Positions 8,525-18,208 of a DNA stretch of 64,000 nucleotides are shown piece after piece. The notes under the pieces were generated by a model, which saw nothing but the letters and a program-made list of their open reading frames with translations, ran no database searches and was not told the DNA's origin. Position 1 is the stretch's first letter; every line of letters starts with the position of its first letter. The translations under genes and the position numbers were made by a program. This DNA comes from Streptomyces malaysiensis subsp. samsunensis (GTDB lineage: Bacteria; Actinomycetota; Actinomycetes; Streptomycetales; Streptomycetaceae), in NCBI RefSeq assembly GCF_024519315.1, contig NZ_JANIIC010000001.1:248001-312000 (forward strand), in the 5' to 3' direction.

Positions 8525-10240
8525 TCAGTCCTCGCGGTCCCGGCCGCCCTCGCCCGCCCCGGGGCCGAGGGCCGGCCGGCCTGCGGCGGCGGGCACCTCC
8601 TGGGGGACGATCTCGGGGTGGTGGAGGTCGAAGGCGGGGGATTCGGAGCGGATCTTCGGCAGGGTGAGGAAGTTGTGCCGGGGCGGGGGGCAGGCGGTGG
8701 CCCACTCCAGGGAGCGGCCCCATCCCCACGGGTCGTCGACCCCGACCTGCTTCCCGTACTTCCCGGTTCTCCACAAGTTGTAGAGGAACGGCAGGGTGGA
8801 CAGGCCCAGGAGGAAGGAGCCGATGGTGGAGACCGTGTTCAGCGTGGTGAAGCCGTCGGCGGCCAGATAGTCGGCATAGCGGCGCGGCATACCGATGACG
8901 CCCAGCCAGTGGTGCACCAGAAAGGTCGAGTGGAAGCCGACGAACAGGGTCCAGAAATGGATCTTGCCGAGGCGTTCATCGAGCATTCTGCCGGTGAACT
9001 TGGGCCACCAGTAATAGAACCCGGCGAACATCGCGAAGACCACCGTGCCGAAGACCACATAGTGGAAGTGGGCGACGACGAAATAGCTGTCGTGGACCTC
9101 GAAATCCAGCGGAGGTGAGGCGAGGATCACCCCGGTCAGCCCGCCGAAGAGAAAGGTGACGAGAAAGCCGATGGACCACAGCATCGGCGTCTCGAAGGAG
9201 AGCGAGCCACGCCACATGGTGCCGACCCAGTTGAAGAACTTCACCCCGGTCGGCACCGCGATGAGGAACGTCATAAAGGAGAAGAACGGCAGGAGCACCG
9301 CTCCGGTGGCGAACATATGGTGGGCCCACACCGTGATGGAGAGGCCGGTGATGCCGATGGTGGCTCCCACCAGCCCCACATAGCCGAAGACCACCTTGCG
9401 GGAGAACACCGGAATGATTTCGGTGATGATACCGAAGAACGGCAGGGCGATGATGTAGACCTCGGGGTGGCCGAAGAACCAGAAGAGGTGCTGCCACAGC
9501 ACCGCCCCGCCGTTGGCCGCCTCGAAGACGACCGCACCGAATTTGCGGTCCGCCTCCAGCACCAGCAGGGCGGCCGCCAGCACAGGGAAGGCCAGCAGCA
9601 CCAGGACCGAGGTGAAGAGGATGTTCCAGGTGAAGATGGGCAGCCGGAACATCGTCATTCCCGGGGCGCGCATGCAGACAATGGTGGTGACGAAGTTGAC
9701 CGCGCCCAGGATCGTCCCGAAGCCGGCAAAGGCGAGACCCATCACCCACATGTCGCCACCCACGCCCGGTGTGCGCACTCTGCTGCTGAGCGGCGTATAG
9801 GCCGTCCAGCCGAAGTCGGCCGCGCCGTCGGGGGTGAGCAGACTGCCGATCACGATCAGCCCGCCGAAGGCGAAGAGCCAGTACGCGAACATATTCAGCC
9901 GGGGGAAGGCGACATCCGGGGCGCCGATTTGCAGCGGCATGATCTCGTTGGCGAATCCGGCGAAGACCGGTGTGGCGAAGAGCAGCAGCATCAGCGTGCC
10001 ATGCAGGGTGAAAGCCTGGTTGTACTGCTCCGGGCTGACGATTTGCAGTCCGGGCCGGGCGAGTTCGGCCCGCATCACCATGGCCAGCAGGCCGCCGATC
10101 AGAAAGAAACCGAACGCGGTCACCAAGTACAGATGTCCGATTTTCTTATGGTCGGTGGTGGTGAGCCAGTCGACGAGGATTCTGCCGAGTTTGGTGGTTT
10201 CGGCGGGAGCTTGATATTCGGGCTTGGTTGTCATCGCCAT
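8525..10240 (-). CDS. ctaD: Cytochrome c oxidase subunit I (aa3-type) paralogue
   Basis: 571 residues with the twelve-helix heme-copper oxidase subunit I. Heme and copper ligands are visible: FTLHGTLM (helix II His), [10 protein letters not shown] (Cu-B His and the cross-linked Tyr), WAHHMFATG and [10 protein letters not shown]. The start is the ATG at 10240 with GAGGAG upstream; a second in-frame ATG lies two codons on. No ctaC, ctaE or qcr genes are adjacent, so this is an orphan copy of the kind Streptomyces often carries besides the main oxidase operon. It probably assembles with subunits encoded elsewhere. The C-terminal 40 residues are Pro/Gly-rich. Confidence 0.9.
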   Translation of the reverse strand: MAMTTKPEYQAPAETTKLGRILVDWLTTTDHKKIGHLYLVTAFGFFLIGGLLAMVMRAELARPGLQIVSPEQYNQAFTLHGTLMLLLFATPVFAGFANEIMPLQIGAPDVAFPRLNMFAYWLFAFGGLIVIGSLLTPDGAADFGWTAYTPLSSRVRTPGVGGDMWVMGLAFAGFGTILGAVNFVTTIVCMRAPGMTMFRLPIFTWNILFTSVLVLLAFPVLAAALLVLEADRKFGAVVFEAANGGAVLWQHLFWFFGHPEVYIIALPFFGIITEIIPVFSRKVVFGYVGLVGATIGITGLSITVWAHHMFATGAVLLPFFSFMTFLIAVPTGVKFFNWVGTMWRGSLSFETPMLWSIGFLVTFLFGGLTGVILASPPLDFEVHDSYFVVAHFHYVVFGTVVFAMFAGFYYWWPKFTGRMLDERLGKIHFWTLFVGFHSTFLVHHWLGVIGMPRRYADYLAADGFTTLNTVSTIGSFLLGLSTLPFLYNLWRTGKYGKQVGVDDPWGWGRSLEWATACPPPRHNFLTLPKIRSESPAFDLHHPEIVPQEVPAAAGRPALGPGAGEGGRDRED

Positions 10241-10461
10241 GTCCGTGTCCGCTCCTCGGCCGTATGCATGGGTGGGCGGCCGGCGGCACCGGCCGACGAA
10301 TCCTTTGTGTCGATTTGCCCACCATTACCCGAAGCGGGACGGCGATTCGGGCCCGACTCGCCGTAGAGGTCCCGGGCCGGTCAACGGGCCCCGAGCGAGC
10401 GGACCCGGCCGACCGTTGGCCATGAGCCGCCGGTCATGAGCCGCCAACCGCGAGCCGTCGG

Positions 10462-10611
10462 TCATGAGCCGCCGCGGCGACCCCGGGGCCGGGCCTCGGT
10501 CCTCCGGGCCGTCCGCGACGGTCTGCGCCGCCATCGCCGGATCCCCGCGCTCACGACGACCGCCACGGCACCGAGCAGCGCCGATCTCACCCGTCGCACA
10601 CGAGTCATCAT
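10462..10611 (-). CDS. Small basic protein with one hydrophobic stretch
   Basis: 49 residues from the ATG at 10611, which has a good site (gaaggga) just upstream. The sequence is Arg-rich at both ends around SALLGAVAVVVSAGIR, so it could be a small membrane or nucleic-acid-associated protein. No family was recognised. It could also be chance, because short Arg-rich frames are common in this base composition. Confidence 0.35.
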   Translation of the reverse strand: MMTRVRRVRSALLGAVAVVVSAGIRRWRRRPSRTARRTEARPRGRRGGS

Positions 10612-10874
10612 GCTCCCTTCACATCGCCGTAGCGGACCTAGGGATTCACCCCGAGTTACCCAGGACCAAAGGCCCATGCAGCCGACTCTTCGCGCATGGG
10701 CGAGCCCCTGAGCCGGGCCATCGGGAGCGCTGACGGCGGGGGTCGCGTCGCCCCGGCCGTCTTTGCCATCCCAGAAGGCATACATGGGAATCCCTTTACC
10801 ATCCCATTCGTTCCACGCATGCCCCCCACGGAACAGAGAACGAACACAGTGACAGCGAAGGAGTGAACGCCGCG

Positions 10875-11897
10875 ATGGTGTTCAAACGAGCGCTCGGCTC
10901 GCTCGGGGTCGGTGGGCCCATCGTGGACACGGTCCTCGACCGGGGGCCGGTGCGCCCCGGTGGCGAGGTGCGGGGGCAGGTGCGGCTGCGGGGCGGAGGC
11001 AGCGGCTGCGATATCGAGCACCTCGCACTGGAGCTGGTCGCCAAGGTCGAGACCGGGCCCGGCGGCGAGGAGCACGAGGGCGGTGTGGTCTTCGACCGCC
11101 TCCGGCTCAGCGGGGGGTTCCGGCTCGACGCGAGAGAGTACAGAGATATCCCGTTCACCATTCACATACCGTGGGAAACCCCGCTCACCGAGTTGTCCGG
11201 ACAGCCGCTGGGCCCCTACCTGGGCGTCCGGGCCGAGCTCGCGGCGCGGGGCGCGAAGGACCACGGTGATCCGGAGCAGCTGATCGTACGCCCCCTGCCG
11301 GTCCAGGAAGCCGTGCTGGGGGCGCTGGGGCGGCTCGGCTTCGGCCCAATCGCCGCCGATCTGCGGCTCGGCCGTATCGCGGGCACCGGGCAGAAGCTCC
11401 CCTTCCATCAGGAGTTCGAGCTCACCCCCGCCCCGCGGTACATCCACGATATGAACGAGATCGCGCTGACCCTTCTGACCGGCCCCGACGGTATGGAGGT
11501 CGTTCTGGAGGCCGACAAGCGCGGCAGACTCTCCCCCAGGCCATCCACCCCTCACAAGCCCCTTCCCGGTGGGCCCGACGCCCCGGGCCGCCACACCGTG
11601 AGCCATGAGGGCCTCGAGCACCGCGACTGGACCGGGGAGGTCGACTCCTGGATCCAAGCGCTCATCCAGGCCCGCGGCGCCCGCACCGCCCCCACCGCCC
11701 GTGCCGGGGCGGTGGCCGCGGGCGTCGCGGGCGCTACGGCGGCCGGGGCCGTGGGCGGCGTGGTCGCGGCCGGACTCGGCGACGCGTTAGGAAACCTAGG
11801 GAGGTTAGGAAACTTAAGGAAGTTAGGGAACTTACAGCGCTTAGCGGGCTTACAGGGCTCGGAGTGCGCGAGGCCCGAGGAGGGGAACCAAGGGTGA
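10875..11897 (+). CDS. Spo0M-like sporulation-control protein with a TTA-rich repeat tail
   Basis: 340 residues from ATG 10875; AAGGAG ends about 10 bases upstream, and a GTG at 10863 overlaps that site. The N-terminal 250 residues match the Spo0M/arrestin-like family: VFKRALGSLGVGGPIVDT, the Gly-rich PGGEVRGQV strand, then YRDIPFTIHIPWETPLT and the C-terminal VVLEADKRGR. Family knowledge: Spo0M homologues affect sporulation timing. After an Ala/Gly-rich linker (residues 275-305) the tail is a hexapeptide repeat GNLxxL encoded with seven TTA codons, so translation to full length should depend on the bldA leucyl-tRNA. The next gene is convergent. Confidence 0.8.
   Translation: MVFKRALGSLGVGGPIVDTVLDRGPVRPGGEVRGQVRLRGGGSGCDIEHLALELVAKVETGPGGEEHEGGVVFDRLRLSGGFRLDAREYRDIPFTIHIPWETPLTELSGQPLGPYLGVRAELAARGAKDHGDPEQLIVRPLPVQEAVLGALGRLGFGPIAADLRLGRIAGTGQKLPFHQEFELTPAPRYIHDMNEIALTLLTGPDGMEVVLEADKRGRLSPRPSTPHKPLPGGPDAPGRHTVSHEGLEHRDWTGEVDSWIQALIQARGARTAPTARAGAVAAGVAGATAAGAVGGVVAAGLGDALGNLGRLGNLRKLGNLQRLAGLQGSECARPEEGNQG
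11787..11852 (+). repeat. Three 18-bp coding repeats carrying most of a seven-TTA cluster
   Basis: Units at 11790-11807, 11808-11825 and 11826-11843 share the frame GGAAAC-TTA-AGGAAG-TTA (each differs at a few bases) and are flanked by further TTA codons at 11787 and 11850. Each of the first two units is itself an inverted repeat (aacct-aggg-aggtt; aactt-aagg-aagtt). They encode (GNLxxL)3. Seven of 22 codons are TTA and one is CTA, in a genome where TTA is very rare. Confidence 0.9.
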
Positions 11898-11961
11898 GGC
11901 GCTGAGGCCCACGGACCCTCCCGCGGCCGGACCGTCCCGCGGCCCCCGGCACGCATACCAG

Positions 11962-12105
11962 AGCCACCAGAGCGGCCTTCCCGGCGTACGCACCAGGACA
12001 CCCCTCCCGGCACGCGCCCCAGGGCGCCCCTTCCGGCGCGCACACCAGGGCGACCCCCGGCGCGCACACCGGCGAAGCCTTCCCTGTGCGCACACCGGTG
12101 AGCGA
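11962..12105. repeat. Degenerate ~26-bp tandem repeats in convergent spacer
   Basis: About five imperfect units of the type ttccggcgcgcacaccaggg (spacing 24-28 bp) fill the spacer between the Spo0M-like gene and the antiporter gene, which point towards each other. They contain no gene. They could fold and act in bidirectional termination, but no clean hairpin is seen. Confidence 0.5.
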
Positions 12106-12108
12106 CGG

Positions 12109-13365
12109 TTAGGAGCGACGCCCCACCGCGTCGGAGTCGTCCACCGTCTCCCGCGCCACGCCATCGCCCTCGACCGCCCCCGCCGGAGCGGGCCGGCGGC
12201 GCGCCGCGAGCCGGTCCGTGACCTGCCGGGCGATGGGCTCGGTCCAGCGGGCGGTGAGCGGCCCGAGGACGACCAGGATCAGGACGTACGCCGTGGCCAG
12301 CGGGCCGAGCGACGGTTCGATACCGGCGGTGACGGCGAGTCCCGCGATGACGATCGAGAACTCGCCCCGGGCCACCAGCGTGCCACCGGCCCGCCAACGG
12401 CCCCGGGTGGAGATCCCGGCCCGCCGCGCCGCCCAGTACCCGGTGGTGATCTTCGTACCTGCGGTGATGACGGCCAGCACCATGGCGGGCAGCAGCACCG
12501 GGGGAATGCTGGCCGGATCCGTGTGCAGACCGAAGAAGACGAAGAAGACCGCGGCGAACAGATCCCGCAGCGGGCTGAGCAGAATGTGGGTGCCCTCGGC
12601 GACCTCCCCGGAGAGGGCGATGCCCACCAGGAACGCGCCGACGGCCGCCGACACCTGGAGCTGCTGGGCGATCCCCGCCACCAGCAGCGTCAGCCCCAGC
12701 ACCACCAGCAGCAGCTTCTCGGGGTCGTCGCTGGAGACGAAGCGGGAGATGAGCCGGCCGTAGCGGACGGCCAGGAACAGCACCAGACCGGCCACGCCGA
12801 GGGCGATGGCCAGGGTGACGGAGCCCGCCGCCAGGCCCGCACCGGCCAGCAGCGCGGTGACGATCGGCAGATAGACGGCCATCGCCAGGTCCTCGAGGAC
12901 GAGGATGCTCAGGATCACCGGGGTTTCGCGGTTGCCGAGCCGGCCCAGATCGCCGAGGACCTTGGCGATGACACCGGATGAGGAGATCCAGGTCACACCG
13001 GCCAGCACCACGGCGGCCACCGGTCCCCACCCCAGCAGCAGGGCCATGACGGCGCCGGGCAGTGCGTTGAGCACCGCGTCGACGAGCCCGGCCGGGTACT
13101 GGGTCTTGAGATTGCTGACCAGGTCGCTGGCGCTGTACTCCAGGCCGAGCATGAGCAGCAGCAGGATGACGCCGATCTCGGCGCCGGTCGCGACGAACTC
13201 CTCGCTCGCCCCCAGCGGCAGCAGCCCGCCCTCGCCGAAGGCCAGTCCGGCCAGCAGATACAGCGGGATCGGGGAGAACTGGAACCGTCCGGCCAGTCGC
13301 CCCAGCAGCCCCAGCCCCAGGATGACCGCACCGAACTCGATCAGAAAGACGGCAGATGAATGCAT
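12109..13365 (-). CDS. CPA2-family K+/Na+:H+ antiporter (KhtU-like)
   Basis: 418 residues with about twelve hydrophobic segments, beginning IEFGAVILGLGLLGRLAGRF. Motifs of the CPA2 exchangers are present: LMLGLEYSASDL, the broken helix region SSSGVIAKVL, and SILVLEDLAMAVYLP with the conserved ED pair. It ends in a short hydrophilic tail without its own RCK domain. The partner regulatory protein is encoded 4 bp upstream, the same order as Bacillus khtT-khtU, where the soluble subunit gates K+ efflux. The likely role is cation and pH homeostasis at the cell membrane; ion specificity cannot be read from the sequence. Confidence 0.85.
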   Translation of the reverse strand: MHSSAVFLIEFGAVILGLGLLGRLAGRFQFSPIPLYLLAGLAFGEGGLLPLGASEEFVATGAEIGVILLLLMLGLEYSASDLVSNLKTQYPAGLVDAVLNALPGAVMALLLGWGPVAAVVLAGVTWISSSGVIAKVLGDLGRLGNRETPVILSILVLEDLAMAVYLPIVTALLAGAGLAAGSVTLAIALGVAGLVLFLAVRYGRLISRFVSSDDPEKLLLVVLGLTLLVAGIAQQLQVSAAVGAFLVGIALSGEVAEGTHILLSPLRDLFAAVFFVFFGLHTDPASIPPVLLPAMVLAVITAGTKITTGYWAARRAGISTRGRWRAGGTLVARGEFSIVIAGLAVTAGIEPSLGPLATAYVLILVVLGPLTARWTEPIARQVTDRLAARRRPAPAGAVEGDGVARETVDDSDAVGRRS

Positions 13366-13369
13366 GGGC

Positions 13370-13840
13370 TCACGCCCGTCCGAGTATCGCCGCGGCCGTA
13401 TCCACGCCCTCGCGGGTGCCGATCACGATCAGCTCGTCCCCACCGGCCAGCCGGAAGTCGGGGGTCGGGGAGGGGATCGCCTCCGCTCTGCGCAGCACGG
13501 CCACGATCGAGGCGCCGGTCTCCGTCCGCATCCGCGTCTCGCCCAGCACCCGCCCGTTCCAGTACGACGTGGACGACAGCTCGATCCGCTCGGCCACCAG
13601 CCCGAGCTCGGTGGTGGACAGCAGGTTCGGGCTGTGATGACTCGGCATCAGAACCCCGACGAGCGCCTCCGCCTCCCCTGCCGTCAGCGTGGTGGACAGG
13701 GCGCACTCATCGGGGTCTTCCTTCCGGTACGCGCTGAGCGTGCGGTCGCCGTCGCGATGCGCGATGACCGAGAGCCGCCTGTTCTCTCGTGTTGTCAGGT
13801 CGTAGCGAACCCCGATGCCGGGCAATGGCGTACTGCTCAT
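13370..13840 (-). CDS. TrkA-C/RCK regulatory subunit of antiporter (KhtT-like)
   Basis: 156 residues from the ATG at 13840 (longer frames upstream lack support). The C-terminal half is a TrkA-C domain: LGETRMRTETGASIVAVLR, then FRLAGGDELIVIGTREGVDTAAAIL. The N-terminal half (GVRYDLTTRENRRLSVIAHRDG) matches the YhaT/KhtT N-terminal region. It directly precedes the CPA2 antiporter gene, so it should be its cytosolic gating subunit, which in KhtT responds to nucleotides and pH. Confidence 0.82.
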   Translation of the reverse strand: MSSTPLPGIGVRYDLTTRENRRLSVIAHRDGDRTLSAYRKEDPDECALSTTLTAGEAEALVGVLMPSHHSPNLLSTTELGLVAERIELSSTSYWNGRVLGETRMRTETGASIVAVLRRAEAIPSPTPDFRLAGGDELIVIGTREGVDTAAAILGRA

Positions 13841-14028
13841 CCGCGGAGCGCCCACAATCATCCCTCTCGTCGCTTGATCCTCATGACACCCTAACGAATG
13901 GCAAAGAATTGGTAATGACGGCAGGTGTGCGAAGGTGCGGTGGGACGATGCCGACCGCATCGGGGTGGTCGACGAGGAGCATGTCATCGGTCGACGTGGA
14001 GGATGGTGCCCGGAGGAGGGTGGTGCCC

Positions 14029-14454
14029 ATGATCGAGTGGAGGCGGCTCAGCACCGGTATCAGGCCGGTTCCCGATCCGGTCGCCACTCCCGTCGTCTGG
14101 GGCGGGGCCGGCTTCGGTGCGCTGGTCCTGGTGGCGACCCTGAACTTCCTCGGCGGCCACGGCCGCCCCGGGTTCGCCCTGGTCGGGCTCTCGCTGCTGG
14201 CCGCCCTGCTGGGTCTGTGCGCGCGTTTCGTCGCCGCGCCCGGTACGGCGGGGCTGTGCTGGCTGTTCCTCAACGGCTTCGCCATTCCACCCGCGGGCCA
14301 ACTCTCCTGGGCGGGCGACCGCGACGCCCTCTGGCTCGCCTGCCTCCTGGCGGCGGCCGTCGCGGGCACCGCGCTCGCCCGCATCGTCAACGCCCGCGCG
14401 GGATACCGCCGCATCACCCCGTTCGGCCCACGGCCGGGCCCACCGGAGTCGTAG
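14029..14454 (+). CDS. Four-helix membrane protein of unknown function
   Basis: 141 residues from the ATG at 14029, preceded by GGAGGAGGG at a good distance. Four hydrophobic segments are visible (TPVVWGGAGFGALVLVATL; GFALVGLSLLAALLGL; GTAGLCWLFLNGFAI; ALWLACLLAAAVAGTALA). This looks like the small DUF4118-like transmembrane module without a histidine-kinase core, but the match is loose. It is transcribed away from the khtT-like gene. The following 170 bp hold short repeats of cggagtcgtag but no gene. Confidence 0.6.
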   Translation: MIEWRRLSTGIRPVPDPVATPVVWGGAGFGALVLVATLNFLGGHGRPGFALVGLSLLAALLGLCARFVAAPGTAGLCWLFLNGFAIPPAGQLSWAGDRDALWLACLLAAAVAGTALARIVNARAGYRRITPFGPRPGPPES

Positions 14455-14630
14455 CGGCCAAGGCCACCGGAGTCCTGGCAGCCGGGCCCGCCGGAGTCGT
14501 AGGTCCCAGGGCCGTGCGAAGGCCCTGCGAACGGCCGATGACCCGGCCGCGGGCCCGTCCCTAGGCTTCGGGCGCGGCCCGGCGATCACGGCGCCGTCGC
14601 CGCGTTCCCCACGACGAAGGAGGCGCCCCC

Positions 14631-15041
14631 ATGCCCGCCGACGGTCAGAGCCACATCCGTATCGCCCGCCCCTCGCGCGATCTCGCGGCGGCCGAGCGCT
14701 TCTGGTGTGCGGGGCTGGGGCTGAGCGTGGTGTACCGGGCCGAGGGCGGCGACCGGCCCGGGGAGCACGATCTGCTGATGGTGGGCTGGCCGGACGCCTC
14801 CTGGCATCTGGAGCTCGTCCACGAGGCGGCCCACCCCGTGGAGCCCCGGCCGACCGAGGAGGACCTCCTGGTGATCTACCTCGATGAGGCCGTCCCCGGG
14901 GAACTGGTGGCCCGCCTCACCCAGCACGGCGGCACCCGTGTCGCCTCCCCCAATCCGTACTGGAACGAATGGGGCGTCACCATCGAGGACCCCGACGGCT
15001 ACCGCCTGGTGCTGTGCCGCCGCGACTGGTCGAATTCCTGA
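14631..15041 (+). CDS. VOC/glyoxalase-family protein
   Basis: 136 residues, ATG at 14631 behind AAGGAGG. It has the VOC layout: SHIRIARPSRDLAAAERFWCAGLGL, then a second half-module around GGTRVASPNPYWNEWGVTIEDPDGYRLVL. The IEDPDGYR motif carries the usual C-terminal metal-ligand Glu. The substrate is unknown. It is monocistronic and convergent with the alcohol dehydrogenase gene. Confidence 0.82.
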   Translation: MPADGQSHIRIARPSRDLAAAERFWCAGLGLSVVYRAEGGDRPGEHDLLMVGWPDASWHLELVHEAAHPVEPRPTEEDLLVIYLDEAVPGELVARLTQHGGTRVASPNPYWNEWGVTIEDPDGYRLVLCRRDWSNS

Positions 15042-15237
15042 GGCGAAGGGGCCACTTCTTCCTGAGGCGAGGAAGCACTTCGCCAGGTGGTGCGCCCACT
15101 TCGCCCGGCGCCGGGCCCGCGTCGGCCAGATACCGGGGCCGTCGCGCTCGGCGGATCGGCGGAAGTCGGCCGCGGTTCGGAAGACGCTCGCCGCCACGGA
15201 CGATCGACGGCAGGTCAGGGCGCTTCCAGCGGAGCGG

Positions 15238-16260
15238 TCAGCGCGGCATCGTCAGGACCGCCACCCCGTTGACGCGGTCGGCGGCGAGGTCGTCCAGCGC
15301 GGCGTCCGCCCGGTCGAACGGGTACGGGGTGACCGTGACGCCGATGCGGTGCTCGGCGGCCGCGGTGAGGAATTCGCGCCCGTCCTCGCGGGTGTTGGCG
15401 GTGACGCTGCGGACGGTGCGTTCGCGGAAGAGGTGACGCTCGTAGTCGAGGGACGGGATGGCGGAGAGGTAGATACCGGCGATGCTCAGCGTGCCGCCCG
15501 CGTCCAGGGCCTCCAGGGCGACCGGCACCAGATCGCCCACCGGGGCGAAGAGGATGGCGGCGTCGAGGGGCTCGGGCGGGCGGTCGTAGGCGTCGTTCGC
15601 GGAGGCGGCGCCCAGTTCCAGGGCGAGGGCCTGGGCGGCGGGCGAGCGGGTCAGGACATGGACGACGGCGCCCTGGGCGATGGCGACCTGGGCGGTGAGG
15701 TGCGCCGAGCCACCGAAGCCGTAGATGCCGAGCCGGCCGCCCGGCGGAAGGTCGGCCCGGCGCAGGGCGCGGTAGCCGATGATTCCGGCGCACAGCAGCG
15801 GGGCGAGCTCCTCGTCGGTGTATCCGGTGGGCAGCTCATAGGCGTAGTCCGCCGGTACGGTGACGTACTCGGCGTAGCCGCCGTCCGCGTCCCAGCCGGT
15901 GTACTCGGAGAACGGGCACAGATTCTCGTGGCCCCGGACGCAGTAGCGGCAGCGGCCGCAGGTGTGCCGCAGCCAGGGGACGCCGATCCGGACTCCGGCA
16001 CCGGGGCGGCGCGCCCGCGAGCCCGCCGCGACGACCTCGCCGACCACCTCGTGACCGGGGACGACGGGGCTGCGGTGCGGAGGCAGATCGCCATCGCGGA
16101 CATGCAGATCGGTGCGGCACACCCCGCAGGCCCGGACCCGGACCAGCAGCTCGTCATCCGCCGGTCGCGGCACCGGCAGCTCCACCCGCTCGATCCGGCC
16201 CGGGGCGGGGACCACCCAGGCCCGCATGGTCGCCGGGAGGTCGGCGCTCGCATCCGTCAC
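15238..16260 (-). CDS. Zinc-dependent alcohol dehydrogenase
   Basis: 340 residues from a GTG at 16260; an ATG at 16227 is an alternative, and neither has a strong ribosome site. The medium-chain dehydrogenase motifs are complete: catalytic zinc ligands in [10 protein letters not shown] and PGHEVVGEV, structural zinc Cys cluster in [15 protein letters not shown], and the cofactor loop [10 protein letters not shown]. The [10 protein letters not shown] and [13 protein letters not shown] segments are typical of the AdhA/AdhP-like branch that oxidises primary alcohols with NAD. It has no operon partner. Confidence 0.88.
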   Translation of the reverse strand: MTDASADLPATMRAWVVPAPGRIERVELPVPRPADDELLVRVRACGVCRTDLHVRDGDLPPHRSPVVPGHEVVGEVVAAGSRARRPGAGVRIGVPWLRHTCGRCRYCVRGHENLCPFSEYTGWDADGGYAEYVTVPADYAYELPTGYTDEELAPLLCAGIIGYRALRRADLPPGGRLGIYGFGGSAHLTAQVAIAQGAVVHVLTRSPAAQALALELGAASANDAYDRPPEPLDAAILFAPVGDLVPVALEALDAGGTLSIAGIYLSAIPSLDYERHLFRERTVRSVTANTREDGREFLTAAAEHRIGVTVTPYPFDRADAALDDLAADRVNGVAVLTMPR

Positions 16261-16466
16261 ACCGCCAACGTAACGCCGTGGGGGCCGGTGCGCCGTCCGG
16301 GCCCGCCTCCGGGCATGCGCCCGGTTCCCGCCCGTACGCACGCCGGCGGCGGAAGGCCGGACGGCCGACCGGAAGCCGCCCGGCCGCGGCCGGGCGGCGG
16401 TGACCCGGCGGCGACCAGGCAGTGGTCAGGCCGCGCGACGCTGGTCAGTCGGTGACCAGGGGGTGC

Positions 16467-16685
16467 TCAGGCAGTGGCGCCGTCCATCGCGGTGACCAGG
16501 CTCTTGGGCCGCATATCGGTCCAGTGCTCGTTGACGTAGTCCAGGCTCGCCTGGCGGTCGTCCTCGCCGTGGGCGACCGTCCAGCCCGCCGGGACCTCGG
16601 CGAAGGCCGGCCACAGGGAGTGCTGCCCCTCCTCGTTGACGAGCACCAGGTAGCGGCCGTCGGGGTTCTCGAAGGGGTTGCTCAT
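16467..16685 (-). CDS. MbtH-like protein, orphan
   Basis: 72 residues with the full family signature: [24 protein letters not shown], then PAGWTV and [12 protein letters not shown]. MbtH proteins bind and activate adenylation domains of nonribosomal peptide synthetases. No NRPS gene lies in this window, so it is an orphan that may serve an NRPS elsewhere, as shown for some Streptomyces MbtH proteins acting in trans. The start ATG at 16685 fits the family length exactly. Confidence 0.93.
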   Translation of the reverse strand: MSNPFENPDGRYLVLVNEEGQHSLWPAFAEVPAGWTVAHGEDDRQASLDYVNEHWTDMRPKSLVTAMDGATA

Positions 16686-16992
16686 CGCGTCTCTCCTCGC
16701 TCACGGTCGGCGTCTTACGGCTCGACCGTACCGAGCGAAGGGGGCCTCCGCGCCAGGGTGCCCGGAGTCCTGGCGGATACGCGTCGGCCGCTGTCCGACG
16801 CCGCCCGGCTCGGCGCCGAACCCGGCCCGGAAACCGTCCGGTTGCGGTCCGATGTCACCCATCGGCCGATCTTGGGGCCCGTGGAGGCGCGGGCGGTGCC
16901 GCACACCGAGCCGCCGGGCGCCCGGAGGGCGCTGAACGGACTGCCGGCATCCCGCCCGGCGGCGGGTGGCCACCGGGCGGGGACGGGCCCGG
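16686..16992. other. Intergenic region between mbtH-like and ureohydrolase genes
   Basis: 307 bp of very GC-rich sequence upstream of the mbtH-like gene and downstream of the ureohydrolase gene, which are read in the same direction. Short frames here lack start sites and codon bias. No operator or hairpin of note was seen. Confidence 0.45.
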
Positions 16993-17991
16993 TTACGGCT
17001 GCTTCTGCTCCTCCAGCCAGCGGAAGAACGCGATCTGCCGGGACATGACGGTGACCAGCTCGTACGCGGTGTGCGAGGCGGCCACGGAGGTTATCTCCGC
17101 GTGGTCGTAGGCCGGGGCGACCTCGACCAGGTCGGCGGAGACCAGGTGGCAGTCGGCGAGCCCGCGCACGATCTCCAGCAGTTCCCGCGAGGTGAGGCCG
17201 CCCGCCTCGGGGGTGCCGGTGCCGGGGGCGTGCGAGGGGTCCAGGACGTCGATGTCCACCGAGATGTACAGCGGCCGCTTGCCGATCCGCTCCTTGAGCT
17301 GCTGCACCACCTCGTCGACCCCGCGCCGCATCACATCGGCCGAGGTGACGATCCCGAAGCCCAGCTTGGTGTCCTCATCCAGATCCTCCTTGCTGTACAG
17401 CGGGCCGCGGGTGCCGACGTGTGAGAGCGCCGAGGTGTCGAGAAGACCCTCCTCGGTCGCGCGGCGGAACGGCGTTCCGTGGGTGTACTCGGCGCCGAAG
17501 TGGGTGTCCCAGGTGTCCAGGTGCGCGTCGAAGTGCAGCAGTGCCACCGGGCCGTGCTTGCGGGCCACCGAGCGCAGGATCGGCAGCGCGATGGTGTGAT
17601 CGCCGCCCAGCGTCATCAACTGCGCACCCGTGGACAGCAGCTCATCCGCACCCGCCTCGATGTTCTCGATGGCCTCGTCGATGTTGTGCGGGTTGGCGGT
17701 GATGTCACCGGCGTCCGCGACCTGAACGTAGTGGAACGGGTACGCGTCCTGCGCCGGGTTGTAGGGCCTCAGCTGGCGCGACGCCTCCCGGATGGCGTTC
17801 CCGCCGAAGCGGGCGCCCGGCCGGTAGGAGACACCGGCGTCGAAAGGCACCCCCACCACCGCGATATCGGCATGGCCGACCTGGTCCAGACGCGGGACGC
17901 GGCCGAAGGTCGCCGGGCCCGCGAAGCGCAGGGTGCGCCCGGTCTCCTCGGGCGGGACGGGCATGGCTGTGTCGCGGAGGTTCGCGGGCAT
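16993..17991 (-). CDS. Ureohydrolase (agmatinase / guanidinobutyrase type)
   Basis: 332 residues. The binuclear manganese motifs of the arginase superfamily are intact: [15 protein letters not shown] and [20 protein letters not shown]-terminal [17 protein letters not shown] is typical of agmatinase/guanidinobutyrase rather than arginase. It hydrolyses a guanidino group to urea and a primary amine; agmatine, 4-guanidinobutyrate or a larger guanidino compound cannot be told apart from sequence. It may be primary metabolism. However, it lies only 2.6 kb from the sulfotransferase edge of a cluster predicted to use an arginine-derived starter, so an amidinohydrolase role in tailoring is possible. 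Confidence 0.85.
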   Translation of the reverse strand: MPANLRDTAMPVPPEETGRTLRFAGPATFGRVPRLDQVGHADIAVVGVPFDAGVSYRPGARFGGNAIREASRQLRPYNPAQDAYPFHYVQVADAGDITANPHNIDEAIENIEAGADELLSTGAQLMTLGGDHTIALPILRSVARKHGPVALLHFDAHLDTWDTHFGAEYTHGTPFRRATEEGLLDTSALSHVGTRGPLYSKEDLDEDTKLGFGIVTSADVMRRGVDEVVQQLKERIGKRPLYISVDIDVLDPSHAPGTGTPEAGGLTSRELLEIVRGLADCHLVSADLVEVAPAYDHAEITSVAASHTAYELVTVMSRQIAFFRWLEEQKQP

Positions 17992-18208
17992 GGTTGGTTC
18001 TGAGCCCTTCGCATGGGGGATGTAAGCGAAGCAGTGGAGTCTTCGTCAGCCATTGAAATCCCCCGATCGGGTGATTGCCCACCGCAACCACCCCCTAAAG
18101 GTAGACACGCCCCTATCGTGCAGCCGGTACACGGCGGCTCCAAGGCCCGGCTCCCCGTCCGTCCTGCCGGGTCGGCCGCCCCCGCCCGCACCACGTAGCC
18201 TGATCCCC

